Part shown: piece after piece, positions 9,301 through 18,209 of the stretch
Position numbering within the stretch: the stretch's first letter is position 1
Layout of the letters: every line of letters starts with the position of its first letter
DNA from: Clostridium sp. SM-530-WT-3G
GTDB taxonomy: Bacteria > Bacillota > Clostridia > Clostridiales > Clostridiaceae
Assembly (NCBI RefSeq): GCF_012843905.1
Contig: NZ_JABAGC010000004.1
Location: 1 to 64,000 of the forward strand
DNA length: 64,000 nucleotides
Direction of reading: 5' to 3'
Notes under the pieces: generated by a model
Told to the model about the DNA's origin: nothing
The model's input: only the letters and a program-made list of their open reading frames with translations
Database searches by the model: none
Position numbers and translations under genes: made by a program

Positions 9301-11096
9301 TCTGTTTTATCTGGCATAGGTATATCATCTACTACCAATGAATCTGTAATAAAGCTGTTTAATTTTGGTTCTTTAAGTTCATCATACACAGTATAGTTTT
9401 TGAATATATCAGAACTATTTCCAGGATTTATTTTAACCTCCCAATTTATCGCATTTTCACTTCTAACATATTTACCTGACTTAGTTATACTTGGTTTCTT
9501 ATCTTCATGTTTTAAGTTTACTGTAAATTCAAAACTTTCCTCACCTATTTTATAAACAATATTAACCTCTTCTTTATTTTCTATTATTTTCTCCTCAATC
9601 TTTCTACCAAACCAAAAATAACCTTCTACCTTTGAATTTTCAGAAACTTCTTCATTAAACACAACTTTAATTGTATTATCTGATTTGAAATATATTCTTC
9701 CTATTTTGATATTTTTATCAGTTTTCAAATCACAATCGAATTCTTTGGTGGGAGCAATTTTTGCTATTTCATCTGGAAGTTTTAGTGTAAAGCCATCTCC
9801 TTTATCAATAGAAATATCTTCAGGAACTCTAAATTTATAGCATGTATATAGAGAATTTAAAGTCGGGTCAAAATTCTCTATTTTATGATTTTTAATATAT
9901 TCCTCAAATCCAGGGTTCATAGGACAGCTTTCTTCATTAATATCACTTGAAAAACTCTTATCTGATATATAGGCTCCAGTAATAAAATCACTTGCAGGTA
10001 TCTCCTTGCCTTTAAAAGAAAGATTATAAGACATTACTTTATTGTTAATATAAAATTTAAGTTCATTAGTTTTATTAAATTCATCAATACTAACATTTTC
10101 TTTACTTACAGTTGTATTCACTGTAAATTCACACTTTATATCTTCCTCTGCAGATAGAGCCTTTGACTTAATAATTATTCTATTAAACTTTTTCCCATCT
10201 TTTTCTTTAATATCAATATTCATAGAATTAATAAAATCTAATGAAACCTCTTCAGTTTTTTCTTTTTCTAAAGATGCTGGATTAACTTTAACTTCAGTAT
10301 TCTGCTCTAATTTAATAACACCTGAAGTTTGTTGTGATTTCTCTTGAACCTCATTACTTTCGTTATTATTTAATCTCTCTTTTGTTTCACTATTGCTAGC
10401 CTCATTATTCGTTTCATTTTTAGGTTCAATATTATTTTCTTTCTTGTCTTCAGTTTTTACTTCGTTGTTTTCAGCTTTCACTTCCTTATTTACATCTAAT
10501 TCAGTTTTTACTTCTGTTGTAGAGTTTTCACTTTGATTTGATTCATCTGTATTTTTATTATCATCATTTTTTTCATTAGGTATATCTTCGTCATTATTTT
10601 CATTTACATTTTTCTCTTGCTGTTCCTTATTATCAGTAATTTCTTCAGCTGATCCTTCCTGTATATCTTTATTTTCAGGATTATCAGCGACTTTTTCTTG
10701 TTGATTTGCTAAAGTATTCAAAGGTGCTTCTAATTTTTCTATCTTCGTAGTTACTGCATTAAAAACTGTATCTCCTTCACTGACCGTATTAAATTCATCT
10801 GGAAATTCAAATGTATATTCCGTATTTTCGGTTAATTCCGTTCCTTTGGGAATTACAAAATTATATTTGATTTTAATACTATCATTCAAATTTAATTCAC
10901 TAACAGTTTCATCTTTCCCATTTAACAAAGATACTTTTGTATTTTTAAGTTTATCTTCTGTACCATCTGCATACACTAATTTATTTGTGAAATTCAGCCC
11001 AAATAATTGAAAAAGCAATGAAATACTCATAAAATGAACTAAGCTTTTCTCAAATAAATTTCTACTCTTTCGTTTACCCTTATAAACCTTGTACAT
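6351..11096 (-). CDS. LPXTG-type cell-wall-anchored adhesin (LPQAG sorting signal, Cna-type domains)
   Basis: 1581 residues with a signal peptide ending near VYADG (about 44). A first Ig-like adhesive domain is interrupted by an Asn/Glu-rich low-complexity stretch (about 125-265). At least five repeats follow with the pattern K-x-G-x-Y ... I-x-W-x-I/V-x-I/V-N ... L-x-D-x-L/I-x-P-E-G (starting SITKSGKY, YIKKTGKY, MIKKSLVS, VLEKKGSY, LIQKKCAY), as in Cna/SpaA-type stalks. Two SpaA/Cna-B domains follow (KVDKNDETHKLPGAKFQL ... APEGYETAV; then KAPNGYSL). A Ser/Gly linker with five His and seven Asp precedes LPQAG at 1547-1551, a membrane helix and RKKHTN. Starts at an ATG after GGAGGG. Its likely sortase is the next gene upstream, at 11345-11992. 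Confidence 0.9.
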   Translation of the reverse strand: MYKVYKGKRKSRNLFEKSLVHFMSISLLFQLFGLNFTNKLVYADGTEDKLKNTKVSLLNGKDETVSELNLNDSIKIKYNFVIPKGTELTENTEYTFEFPDEFNTVSEGDTVFNAVTTKIEKLEAPLNTLANQQEKVADNPENKDIQEGSAEEITDNKEQQEKNVNENNDEDIPNEKNDDNKNTDESNQSENSTTEVKTELDVNKEVKAENNEVKTEDKKENNIEPKNETNNEASNSETKERLNNNESNEVQEKSQQTSGVIKLEQNTEVKVNPASLEKEKTEEVSLDFINSMNIDIKEKDGKKFNRIIIKSKALSAEEDIKCEFTVNTTVSKENVSIDEFNKTNELKFYINNKVMSYNLSFKGKEIPASDFITGAYISDKSFSSDINEESCPMNPGFEEYIKNHKIENFDPTLNSLYTCYKFRVPEDISIDKGDGFTLKLPDEIAKIAPTKEFDCDLKTDKNIKIGRIYFKSDNTIKVVFNEEVSENSKVEGYFWFGRKIEEKIIENKEEVNIVYKIGEESFEFTVNLKHEDKKPSITKSGKYVRSENAINWEVKINPGNSSDIFKNYTVYDELKEPKLNSFITDSLVVDDIPMPDKTDCFDGSKFKYTFEEIKKNEEHCIKFKTQPTQKIVDSIGETYTINNAAILKDNNEDTASELCKATAKVDILNDYIKKTGKYDANGKQVIWNISINNSNMELKDVVVEDKINTDIFKMPEIADITAKDGTVSISGSTIFISYPEIKEKKTITIKTKLKDDVYTESFGAEKIVDNKAKIYIEQKFVQESVSPSVKIGTIGEMIKKSLVSGQGNKVTDLIVWKVNVNLSKIKIKNARLYESLSDNQEFKSADVYKAEDFGKPDKSPVKTINSLSIDGDNKSYIDLGFLDDEYVIIVTTKLKDSVLKEFRNKNGLVSNLVKNTSTLKGEGLKLDGYSATAFKSINTTVLEKKGSYNKDDRTIEWTIIVNSSHNPITNAVLTDIIPEGQEYVVDTFSIEDKQQGDSKKDSNLPSSTVKYTEAEAGNPSKGGTLTYEFGSDVREDSYIIKYKTKISGDKKYNENSSFKAKNTAKLNADEFSKPVIKEAEVEVKNFLIQKKCAYNDGDDFITWEVYVNQNNIMLNNMTIIDELPEGLKLDSDTLEFYKVKLDSNGNITGDKEPVPQSDYSVDYDISTGKITISYPKPTNDSFLLKFETPVLINQTKYTNKVSIESNEIKSVTTQESKFVRFDEYGVGARGEKGTINIVKVDKNDETHKLPGAKFQLIRKSDNKIMDYTDSESTTDDDGKVTFKKVKYGDYIVREIKAPEGYETAVDQEVTISSENETVNLKFTDEFIVVKDIDISLIKAFSDNKTGVNVNEGSGAEFTLYTDPECTTSSAVSLNKEALWDGSKYIVIFKVNYLAKNTKYYLKETKAPNGYSLNSTIYCCNIDVDGNVTYAEINEDGTMSDYTSEIPVCLNNKEDNGGGSSSGGHHHHHNNSDDDDDDDNSNKQPDETNPENPSDNPSINNGQTNPNTNIPIINPGNNNPNGSTISNSQSNTDKPNKSEKTSQSKSRLPQAGSMIDTKVLVVLGAILVVLGVGIEIRKKHTN

Positions 11097-11293
11097 AAAT
11101 CTCCCTCCTTAATTTGTTAATTGTAAATTTTTGGTATGTGTATAGTTGATTGAAATATAAATAAAAAGCTAAATTTTCTGCTATTTACAAATTTCAATCA
11201 ATTTAATATATGCTTTTTCTTCACTTAATAAAACCAAAATTATGTAAAATTAATTTTCTACTAAATAAATATTTAAAATTTAAAGCAAAAATA

Positions 11294-11335
11294 AAAAGCT
11301 TTCAGTTCTTCTATCTACGAAAAACTAAAAGCTTC
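11294..11335 (-). terminator. Terminator of the sortase gene
   Basis: Minus-strand stem AAGCTTTTAGTT / AACTGAAAGCTT with G-U pairs and TTTTTATTTTT after it. It lies 10 bases past the sortase stop. Confidence 0.75.
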
Positions 11336-11344
11336 TTGTATTTA

Positions 11345-11992
11345 TCAACATTCTAATTCACCTTTTATTATAAGTCTATGAGTCCCTACCCTTAATGGTG
11401 TGCATGTAATTAATGTTATCTCTGATTCAATATTATTATCATGTTCTAATACTGAAATTTCCTCTGGTTCAACTACAAATACTTTCTTAACAATATAATT
11501 ATAAGTATTATTATTATAGCTAACTATTATTTTATCTCCCTCTTTAATTTCATCTAATCTATTAAAAAATTCTCCATAAGTATAACTTCTATGACCTATA
11601 ATACAACAATTTCCTTTCTGCCCTGGCATTGCAGTCTTTTCAAAATGACCTACTGTATACTTTAAAGTTTCTTTATCAGTTCCTTGCCCAATAGGTGCTG
11701 TAAGATTAATTTTAGGAATTTCAATTATACCTATTACATTTTCTTTTCTAATATCCAAGTTTTCTTTTTCATCTAAACTAATTTCAACACAATCATCTTC
11801 ATTTACACTCGTATAATCATTATTGACATTAATATTATTTTCATCTTCATCCTTCTGTAAACTAACCATAGATTCTTTAAATTCATTAATTAGTTGATTC
11901 TTTTTATAATCAACTCTAAATTTTATAAATAATGAACCTAATATTATTGATACACCTAATATAATTAAAAAAGCCCCCAAATGTTTTTTCAT
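11345..11992 (-). CDS. Class D sortase
   Basis: 215 residues with an N-terminal signal-anchor helix (about 5-25), an extracellular linker and a sortase barrel from about residue 85 (IGIIEIPKINL). The catalytic residues are all visible: His134 in IIGHRS, Cys197 in LITCTP and Arg206 in THRLII. TLITCTPLRVGTHRL is characteristic of class D enzymes. Characterised clostridial class D sortases prefer LPQTG-type signals, which fits the LPQAGS signal of the adhesin encoded just downstream, so this is probably its dedicated transpeptidase. A terminator between them suggests separate transcripts. Confidence 0.9.
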   Translation of the reverse strand: MKKHLGAFLIILGVSIILGSLFIKFRVDYKKNQLINEFKESMVSLQKDEDENNINVNNDYTSVNEDDCVEISLDEKENLDIRKENVIGIIEIPKINLTAPIGQGTDKETLKYTVGHFEKTAMPGQKGNCCIIGHRSYTYGEFFNRLDEIKEGDKIIVSYNNNTYNYIVKKVFVVEPEEISVLEHDNNIESEITLITCTPLRVGTHRLIIKGELEC

Positions 11993-12080
11993 TTAATATG
12001 ACACCACCATTTGAATTATTTACCAAATTAATTATATCACTAAAATATATGAAAGACTTTTCTAATAAAAACTTTATAAT

Positions 12081-12128
12081 TAAAAAATACTAACAATATC
12101 AGAAAAACAATTCTAATATTGTTAGTAT
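12081..12128 (-). terminator. Terminator of the broken discoidin/choline-binding-repeat gene
   Basis: 13-bp stem ATACTAACAATAT / ATATTGTTAGTAT at 12087-12099 and 12116-12128. Minus-strand T run follows. Confidence 0.8.
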
Positions 12129-12154
12129 CTATTTTACACTTTATTCACTTAAAT

Positions 12155-13989
12155 TTATTTAATCCATTCTCCAGATGGACCTAATACATACCCATTAACA
12201 GTTGTATTTGTAAGCATTTCACCTGATTGATTTAAATAATACCATTTTCCACTGTATGGAGATTGTACCCAACCTGTTGCCATATCACCTGATTCATTCA
12301 TGTAGTACCACTTGTTATTGTCTTGAACCCATCCAGTTGTCATAGCTCCTGATCCATCCATGTAATACCACTTGCCACTATATGGAGATTGCATCCAACC
12401 TGTTGCCATATCACCTGATTCATTCATGTAGTACCACTTATTATTATCTTGAACCCAGTCATTTTTAACTGGTTTACCATCCTTATAATATGACCATGAA
12501 TTATTATTGCCTTGGCTCCATCCTGAATCTTTAATTCCGGCATTATTATTATTGTCTAAATCATCTTTATTTTCTGAGTTTACAGTATTATTGGATTCAT
12601 TGCTTGCGTCATTTCCTGAATTACTGCTTGAATTACTACCTGAACCAGAACTGCTACCACTTGAATGATGATGTCCAGAACCACCACTTGAATTACTTCC
12701 TGATTTAACCCAGTTTTCACCGTCAAGACTTGTATATATATCTGCATCCTTTATCATCCCATTGAATCCACCTGATGCTATATATTCTAAAGATGTTATA
12801 TTTCTAACTTTATCAAAGGATACAGTATAGAATTTATCAGGATCTGTATAGTTAAATTTCGTATGCCATCCTGTATTATAATTACCATCTATAAAATTAG
12901 TTGCAGCATGATCTGAATCATCCTGTTGAGTTGAGTATCCTTCTAGTTTAACATTGTTTAATTGTACATAAGTCTTTTCAGGTGTATTTGTATCTTCTGT
13001 AAAAGTATAATCTACACTATTTCCTTGAAGATAATGTCCATAAGCCTTGTATCTAAGCTTTACCGTCTTATCTCCTGTAAATCTTATACCATTTTCAAGA
13101 CCACCTACATAATCACACCATGTATTACCACCATCTAATGAAAATTCTAAGTTATCTATATCACCAATTAATAAATTTTCTAAATCATTTTTATATACAG
13201 TTGATTCTGTAATAGGCTTACTATCTAATATATCTATAGTAAATATATCATCTATACCAACTAAGCCTACTTTTATATCATTAGTTGAATTAATAGATAT
13301 TTAAGAACTCAACCATTGCTTGAGGATAATATGTGTATGTATCAATTATTCCTTTACTTAAATTAAAATAATCTGTACTTGTAGTACTACTGTCTGCTTT
13401 ATATGTATTAATTAAGCCTTCCATAGAATCCACATTAATTTTTTGATAATCTAAAGCTTTTAAGTATGCTTCTCTTTTAGTAGAATTATCACTATAAGCA
13501 TCAGCTAAAATATTTAATTCAGTAGCCTTAATATAATTATCATAATCATTTACTGCATCAGTTGCTAAAACTGCATAACTTGCAGAATGCCACTCACTCC
13601 AATTTTTATTTCCCCAGCCTAGCAATCTTTCATAGTATTCATTACCTGACTGTGACCATCCATAAATATTGTTTTGAATAATATATTCATATCTATTATT
13701 TTGCTTATTCCACGCATATGTAATTGTATGCACTCAGATAATTATTCCCTTTACTCTTTTGTTCTAAAGCATAATCTGCAAGCCACATAATCTCATCATC
13801 ATGCATTCTGTTACCCATAACCCATCTCATTAATGGTACTGGTAATGCTTTAAACTGAGCAGAACTCCATTTTCCATCTCCATCAGTCTGACCGCCTTCA
13901 TCCATTTTACCTGAAGATATTAGCTCCTTGTATATCTCATACCTCTTTACAGAATCTCTATCTTTAGGAGTTCCAACCCAGAATCTAGT
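12155..13989 (-). pseudogene. Frameshifted surface protein: unknown domain + F5/8C (discoidin) + choline-binding repeats
   Basis: Three consecutive minus-strand frames make one protein. Frame A (13989 to about 13708) begins right after an in-frame stop with no start and reads FWVGTPKDRDSV ... MRWVMGNRMHDDEIMWLADYA. Frame B (13733-13290) continues with YAWNKQNNRYEY ... VEFLNI. Frame C (13300-12155) reads SINSTNDIKVG and then a β-rich domain, an F5/8 type C carbohydrate-binding domain (ATNFIDGNYNTGWHTKF ... IYTSLDGENW), a Ser/Gly/His linker and about six choline-binding-type repeats. Shifts lie near 13300 and 13705-13733. The 5' part with signal peptide is missing. Domain A/B is not recognised; the architecture resembles secreted glycan-degrading enzymes. 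Sequencing error could explain the shifts but not the missing front. Confidence 0.75.
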
Positions 13990-14151
13990 TTAAATTATAT
14001 TTAATTTCCGTTTATTATAGTTTTTCTATTTTAATATAATACATAATTGTTATGTTGTGAATAACTTTACTTATATATATCTATATTTAAAAAATTGTTC
14101 AAATCTATATAAATACCATTGCCACAAATGACAACGGTGTGTAAGAATATT

Positions 14152-15405
14152 TTATAAATCTGCTATCAATTCCTTTAATTCATCCTTTGTTTTTTCATAA
14201 CTACTAAGGTCTATTTCATGCAAAGCTATCCTTTTATCATTAAAAGTATTATTTAACTTCCATATGGAGTGATCATTTTCTTTACTCATTTTAGGATATA
14301 GTAAAATACATTTTTCACAAGTTTCATAAGTAGTAATATAAGCATACATTTGATATATATCACTTTGCTTATATGTTTCCATGTTATTTACCATTGATGC
14401 TTTCCATTTTGTATCTATTATCATCTTTACAGATGATTCCTTATAAATAACTATATCAGGCTTTAATGCTATTTCATGTTTATTTTTCTTTGTATTAAAT
14501 AGAAGATACTTGTTTTTTTCCTGAGCACTCAAAGAAATCCTTTCATCATCTATTACTTCTTTAAGCACAATTCCTATATATTCTTCATACAAATAATTAA
14601 TCTCAAATAATATTGAAAAACCAGTATCAGCACCCATTGATTTATCCATAGTTGAATTTTTCAATATAAGCTTAGCAATAGATAAAACTTCTGAAAACCG
14701 CTCACTTTTTCTATTTAAACTATAGCTATCCAATATGTCATCTGAAATATATATATCATCAGTTTCCACCATCATTTTTCTGATAATATTAAGTTCACTT
14801 TTTACATAATCATCATCAACACAATCATATAAAATACAAACTGCTCTTTTTAAAATTGCATTAAGCATATTATTGCATGTAAATTCATCATATCTGCAGT
14901 ACACTTTTGTTTTATTAAAAGGATTCTTTTTTATATTTTCTGTAATCATAATTTTACCCTTTATTCTATTTAATAGTTCCTCTTCAGATTTATATTCGTA
15001 ATGCATACCCCTTTGAATTTCTTTTTTAAGCCTTGTAACATAAATTTTAGCCAGTATATTAATAAGGTGTTGCTTAATTATATTACTCTCTATCATATTC
15101 CTAATATCAACATTAATTTTTCTGCATTTAGATAGCATAAACAATAATGCTTTTCTATCTTCAGCAGCATCTGTACTTAATGATATTTTAGGCAGAATCT
15201 CTATTACAATGTTATCAATATGTATTATTCCAACATAATTAATGAATTTCAATCTGTTATAATCATATAAAACAGAAACTTTAGGTAAATTCTTTTTCAA
15301 GTAAATACACAATTTATCATATTCACTCTTATTTAACTCATTACTCTCATTTCCTATACAAATCCAATCAAACGCTTCTCGTAATATGATATACTTATTA
15401 TTCAT
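14152..15405 (-). CDS. mcrC: McrC, nuclease subunit of McrBC modification-dependent restriction
   Basis: 417 residues. The N-terminal part matches the McrC/5-methylcytosine restriction component (EAFDWICIGNE ... YVGIIHIDNIVIEILPKI). The C-terminal PD-(D/E)xK nuclease is visible as KPDIVIY followed by IIDTKWK. McrC is the cleavage subunit that works with the GTPase McrB on DNA carrying modified cytosine. The start ATG overlaps the mcrB stop by 8 bases, giving translational coupling. The length is normal and no lesion is seen. Confidence 0.9.
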   Translation of the reverse strand: MNNKYIILREAFDWICIGNESNELNKSEYDKLCIYLKKNLPKVSVLYDYNRLKFINYVGIIHIDNIVIEILPKISLSTDAAEDRKALLFMLSKCRKINVDIRNMIESNIIKQHLINILAKIYVTRLKKEIQRGMHYEYKSEEELLNRIKGKIMITENIKKNPFNKTKVYCRYDEFTCNNMLNAILKRAVCILYDCVDDDYVKSELNIIRKMMVETDDIYISDDILDSYSLNRKSERFSEVLSIAKLILKNSTMDKSMGADTGFSILFEINYLYEEYIGIVLKEVIDDERISLSAQEKNKYLLFNTKKNKHEIALKPDIVIYKESSVKMIIDTKWKASMVNNMETYKQSDIYQMYAYITTYETCEKCILLYPKMSKENDHSIWKLNNTFNDKRIALHEIDLSSYEKTKDELKELIADL

Positions 15406-17626
15406 ATATATTTTTAATCTCCTCTATTCCAAAGTTACTCTTAACTTTGAAATATGTTTTTGTTCCTAAATCTGATATATTAGAAAATCCCTTAAATAAA
15501 GATGTTGCGGATTTTTCTTCCTTATAGATAATATATTTGTCTTTTGAAGATGTACCTATTCCCCCTAAAACCATACCTACTTTTTCATTATCATTATAAA
15601 AATACTCCTGTAATAAAGGCACAAGCTTTTTAGTTATTATATCAATAACGTCAAATGACGTTTTAGCATTTGCAAAATATGCATGACCTATTAAATGATC
15701 TCTATCACATAAAAATTCAACTCTGTCATTTATAACAGTCAAAAGTTTGTCTAGCTCAATTCCATCTACTTCATCTAGTATTTCAGGGTCAGGCATAATT
15801 TCATCAAAAGAAAATCTTCTTCTTAGTGCAGAATCAATTAGTGCAATTGATTTATCTGATGTATTCATAGTTCCTATTATATAGAGATTATTAGGAAGAC
15901 AGAACATTTCCTTTGTATATGGTAAAAAGACATTTGTCTGATTAGTTGTTCCTATTCTTTTATCTTCTTCTAAAAGAGTTATAAGTTCACCAAATATCTT
16001 TGATATATTTCCTCTGTTAATTTCATCAATTATAAGTACATACTTACTTGCTTCCTTAAAGGCTTTTTCTTTATTCATATACTTCATTACTTTTTCTTTT
16101 TTCTCTTCATATGTTTGCTCACCATTTTTATATTCATCTTTTAAAGCTTCATAAGCTGCACTATATGCAATTCTTTTTAAAATTCCATCTTCAGTTACAA
16201 AATTGCCATTACCATCAGACTTTAAACCTTCAACAAACTCCTCATATCCATAACTTTGATGAAAAGTACAAAATTGAATCTGACCTCTATCTCCATAATT
16301 TTTATATCTCTTTAAAATCTCTTCTCTATTATTTGTATCACTTATTTCTGAATATCCTTCAGGATCAACTATTCCTAATGCCTTATTTATAACATTATAA
16401 GTTTTTCCTGTTCCTGGAGGCCCATATAAGATTATGTTTTTTAAATCTTCATTTAAATCATCATTTTCATTTATCAACTTTGTTTTTTCATTTTCTTGAT
16501 TTAAAATAATATTAAGTATATCCTTATTTTTTATTGGTGTTATTGTCTTTAAATAATTAATACCTCTAATTATTTTCTTATCTTTAGAAATCCACTCAAC
16601 AGGTAATGTATGAATTAATTCTTCATCATACTCATATCCTAATTCAGCATCTTCAGTTACTCTTGCCATTGCTGAAACTTCAAATACAGTTGTTTTTTTA
16701 TCTGTTCCTTCAGTATATGAACTTTTTAAAATCACTATATCATCCTTTTTTATGTCACTAAAATAGCATAAGGATTTTATAGAATTTTTATCACAATTAT
16801 TACTTTCCATATATAATTTAAGTTCTTGTTTGTCTCCAATAACATCACTTAAATCTTCATCAAAATATCCAATTGATATTTTATTCTTTTTAAGTAACAT
16901 ATCTAACACATCTAGATTTCTATCATAATTATGTCCTAATGCCCAGTATACTGGCTTTCTCTCCTGCATGTTTTCCCATATAAAATTAGAAAGCTTCGCA
17001 TTGCTCCATCCCTTAAACTCTGGCATACTTAATAACTTTTTCTTTGTTAAATAATTAATCTCAATAATGTTTTCTGGAATAGCTTCTACATGTAGTTTAA
17101 GAGTTTCAACTAATGGTATTAAGACTTTTGAAGAATATATATCAATAAACTTTTCAGGTACATATATAGATAATATTTTCAAAAGAACCATATTCCATAT
17201 TGGTATATCCAAGCCTCTAATTTCACTTATTTTCTCATCCTTAGCCAATTTAATTGCCTTAGCAATTTTAGAAATAAGCTCCCTATATTGAAATGAAAGT
17301 TCCTCACCTGAAATATATCTCTTTTTATTTCCATAGCCAACACAATACTCCCCTGTTTTATCCATATAAATATAAAATTTAGATGAATTACCTCCGCCTA
17401 TTCCTCCACCAATACCCTTCTTTCTTTCAAGCCAATATACAAAAGTATCATGGTATTTATTAGGATAATTATCTTTCTGAAGTACATATTCCTCTATAGG
17501 AAGATTCATCAATCTTGTAATAGGAAATCTATTAGTAAAATTCTTTTTTTGTTGATTAAACTCACTAAAAAATGTATTATTTTCTTTATACTCTACCGCC
17601 TTACTTAACAAATGATTTAGTTCCAT
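15398..17626 (-). CDS. mcrB: McrB, GTP-dependent motor/recognition subunit of McrBC
   Basis: 742 residues. The AAA+ domain (about 390-740) has Walker A GPPGTGKT at 402-409, Walker B LIIDEINRGN at 531-540, the McrB GTP-specificity motif MNTSD at 587-591 and LRRRF. The N-terminal 390 residues differ from E. coli McrB. They hold a Gly-rich turn (GIGGGIGGGN, 71-80) and a PUA/EVE-like segment (about 227-345: YWALGHNYDRNLDVL ... DDIVILKSS), a fold used by McrB homologues to read modified bases. The base recognised is unknown. The start follows TTGGAGGG. First gene of the mcrBC operon. Confidence 0.9.
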   Translation of the reverse strand: MELNHLLSKAVEYKENNTFFSEFNQQKKNFTNRFPITRLMNLPIEEYVLQKDNYPNKYHDTFVYWLERKKGIGGGIGGGNSSKFYIYMDKTGEYCVGYGNKKRYISGEELSFQYRELISKIAKAIKLAKDEKISEIRGLDIPIWNMVLLKILSIYVPEKFIDIYSSKVLIPLVETLKLHVEAIPENIIEINYLTKKKLLSMPEFKGWSNAKLSNFIWENMQERKPVYWALGHNYDRNLDVLDMLLKKNKISIGYFDEDLSDVIGDKQELKLYMESNNCDKNSIKSLCYFSDIKKDDIVILKSSYTEGTDKKTTVFEVSAMARVTEDAELGYEYDEELIHTLPVEWISKDKKIIRGINYLKTITPIKNKDILNIILNQENEKTKLINENDDLNEDLKNIILYGPPGTGKTYNVINKALGIVDPEGYSEISDTNNREEILKRYKNYGDRGQIQFCTFHQSYGYEEFVEGLKSDGNGNFVTEDGILKRIAYSAAYEALKDEYKNGEQTYEEKKEKVMKYMNKEKAFKEASKYVLIIDEINRGNISKIFGELITLLEEDKRIGTTNQTNVFLPYTKEMFCLPNNLYIIGTMNTSDKSIALIDSALRRRFSFDEIMPDPEILDEVDGIELDKLLTVINDRVEFLCDRDHLIGHAYFANAKTSFDVIDIITKKLVPLLQEYFYNDNEKVGMVLGGIGTSSKDKYIIYKEEKSATSLFKGFSNISDLGTKTYFKVKSNFGIEEIKNIYE

Positions 17627-17830
17627 AATAACCCTCCAATCAATAATTTTTTATATTATTTTACTATATCATCATAACATTTACTAATTAATTATATATC
17701 TGTAATTTAGATCTTTAAAAATATCAATCAGTTCAATTTTATGAATCAATCTATATTTTTTATTAAATATATTGCTAATTACCTTAATTTTAAACTATAA
17801 CAAAATAACTATCTTTCTTATGGAAATATA

Positions 17831-18010
17831 CTATTTCTATAAGCAGAGAGCCAAAAACTTGTTTTTGTGCGAATCGCTTATATTCCTATGACGTCAGTCA
17901 TAGGAATTTCCTCTTTTCTTGAATAGTATGAATTATAGCTAAATTATTAATATCCACCAAACCACCACTTTGTTGTACTTTACTTTACATAATAATTATT
18001 ATATGAACTA
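17831..18010. ncRNA. Candidate structured RNA / dispersed element, copy 1
   Basis: Nearly collinear with 28661-28840 over about 170 bases (one net base difference). Conserved parts: stem TATAAGC / GCTTATA (17838-17844, 17876-17882) enclosing hairpin CAAAAAC-TT-GTTTTTG (17852-17867) and invariant loop segments AGAGAGC and GCGAATC; then hairpin TTCCTAT / ATAGGAA with loop starting GACGTCAG (17883-17906); then about 70 diverged bases and an exact 26-base block, TACTTTACTTTAC plus TAATAATTATTA. The transcribed strand is not known. Read on the minus strand, the diverged part gives NNLAIIHTIQEKR against HNHALIHTKVKKG in copy 2, so it may derive from a transposase-like end. Confidence 0.5.
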
Positions 18011-18112
18011 TAAAAATTATTATAATACTGAAATTACTACTTAAATTAAATATATTCTACTGTATAAAAAATTCGTTATGTAATCTATTATTAAATAATT
18101 ATGATTTACAAT

Positions 18113-18163
18113 CAAAAAGAAACTGGAATGCTTAAAACTATCACTGCTCTAAGTATTCCAGTT
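18113..18163 (-). terminator. Terminator of the thioester-domain surface gene
   Basis: Minus-strand stem AACTGGAATACTTA / TAAGCATTCCAGTT (one G-U), then TCTTTTTG. It is 47 bases after the gene's stop. Confidence 0.75.
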
Positions 18164-18209
18164 GTTTCTTATATTTCTTTTTTTAAATTTTTAACATTGA
18201 TCCATATAC

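Larger units (their letters stand above)
17627..18209. other. Intergenic region with structured repeat element, copy 1
   Basis: 583 bases between mcrB and the thioester surface gene. It contains the terminator at 18113-18163 and the structured element at 17831-18010. The 200 bases next to mcrB are AT-rich with no recognisable signal beyond a plausible promoter. Confidence 0.6.

Noticed and set aside
12240-12440. Repeated ~120-bp DNA units considered as a mobile or CRISPR repeat
   Set aside because: They encode choline-binding-type repeats and follow the protein period.
14105-14135. Hairpin CCATTGCC / GACAACGG-like after mcrC considered as a terminator
   Set aside because: Stem relies on several G-U pairs and no T run follows on the minus strand.
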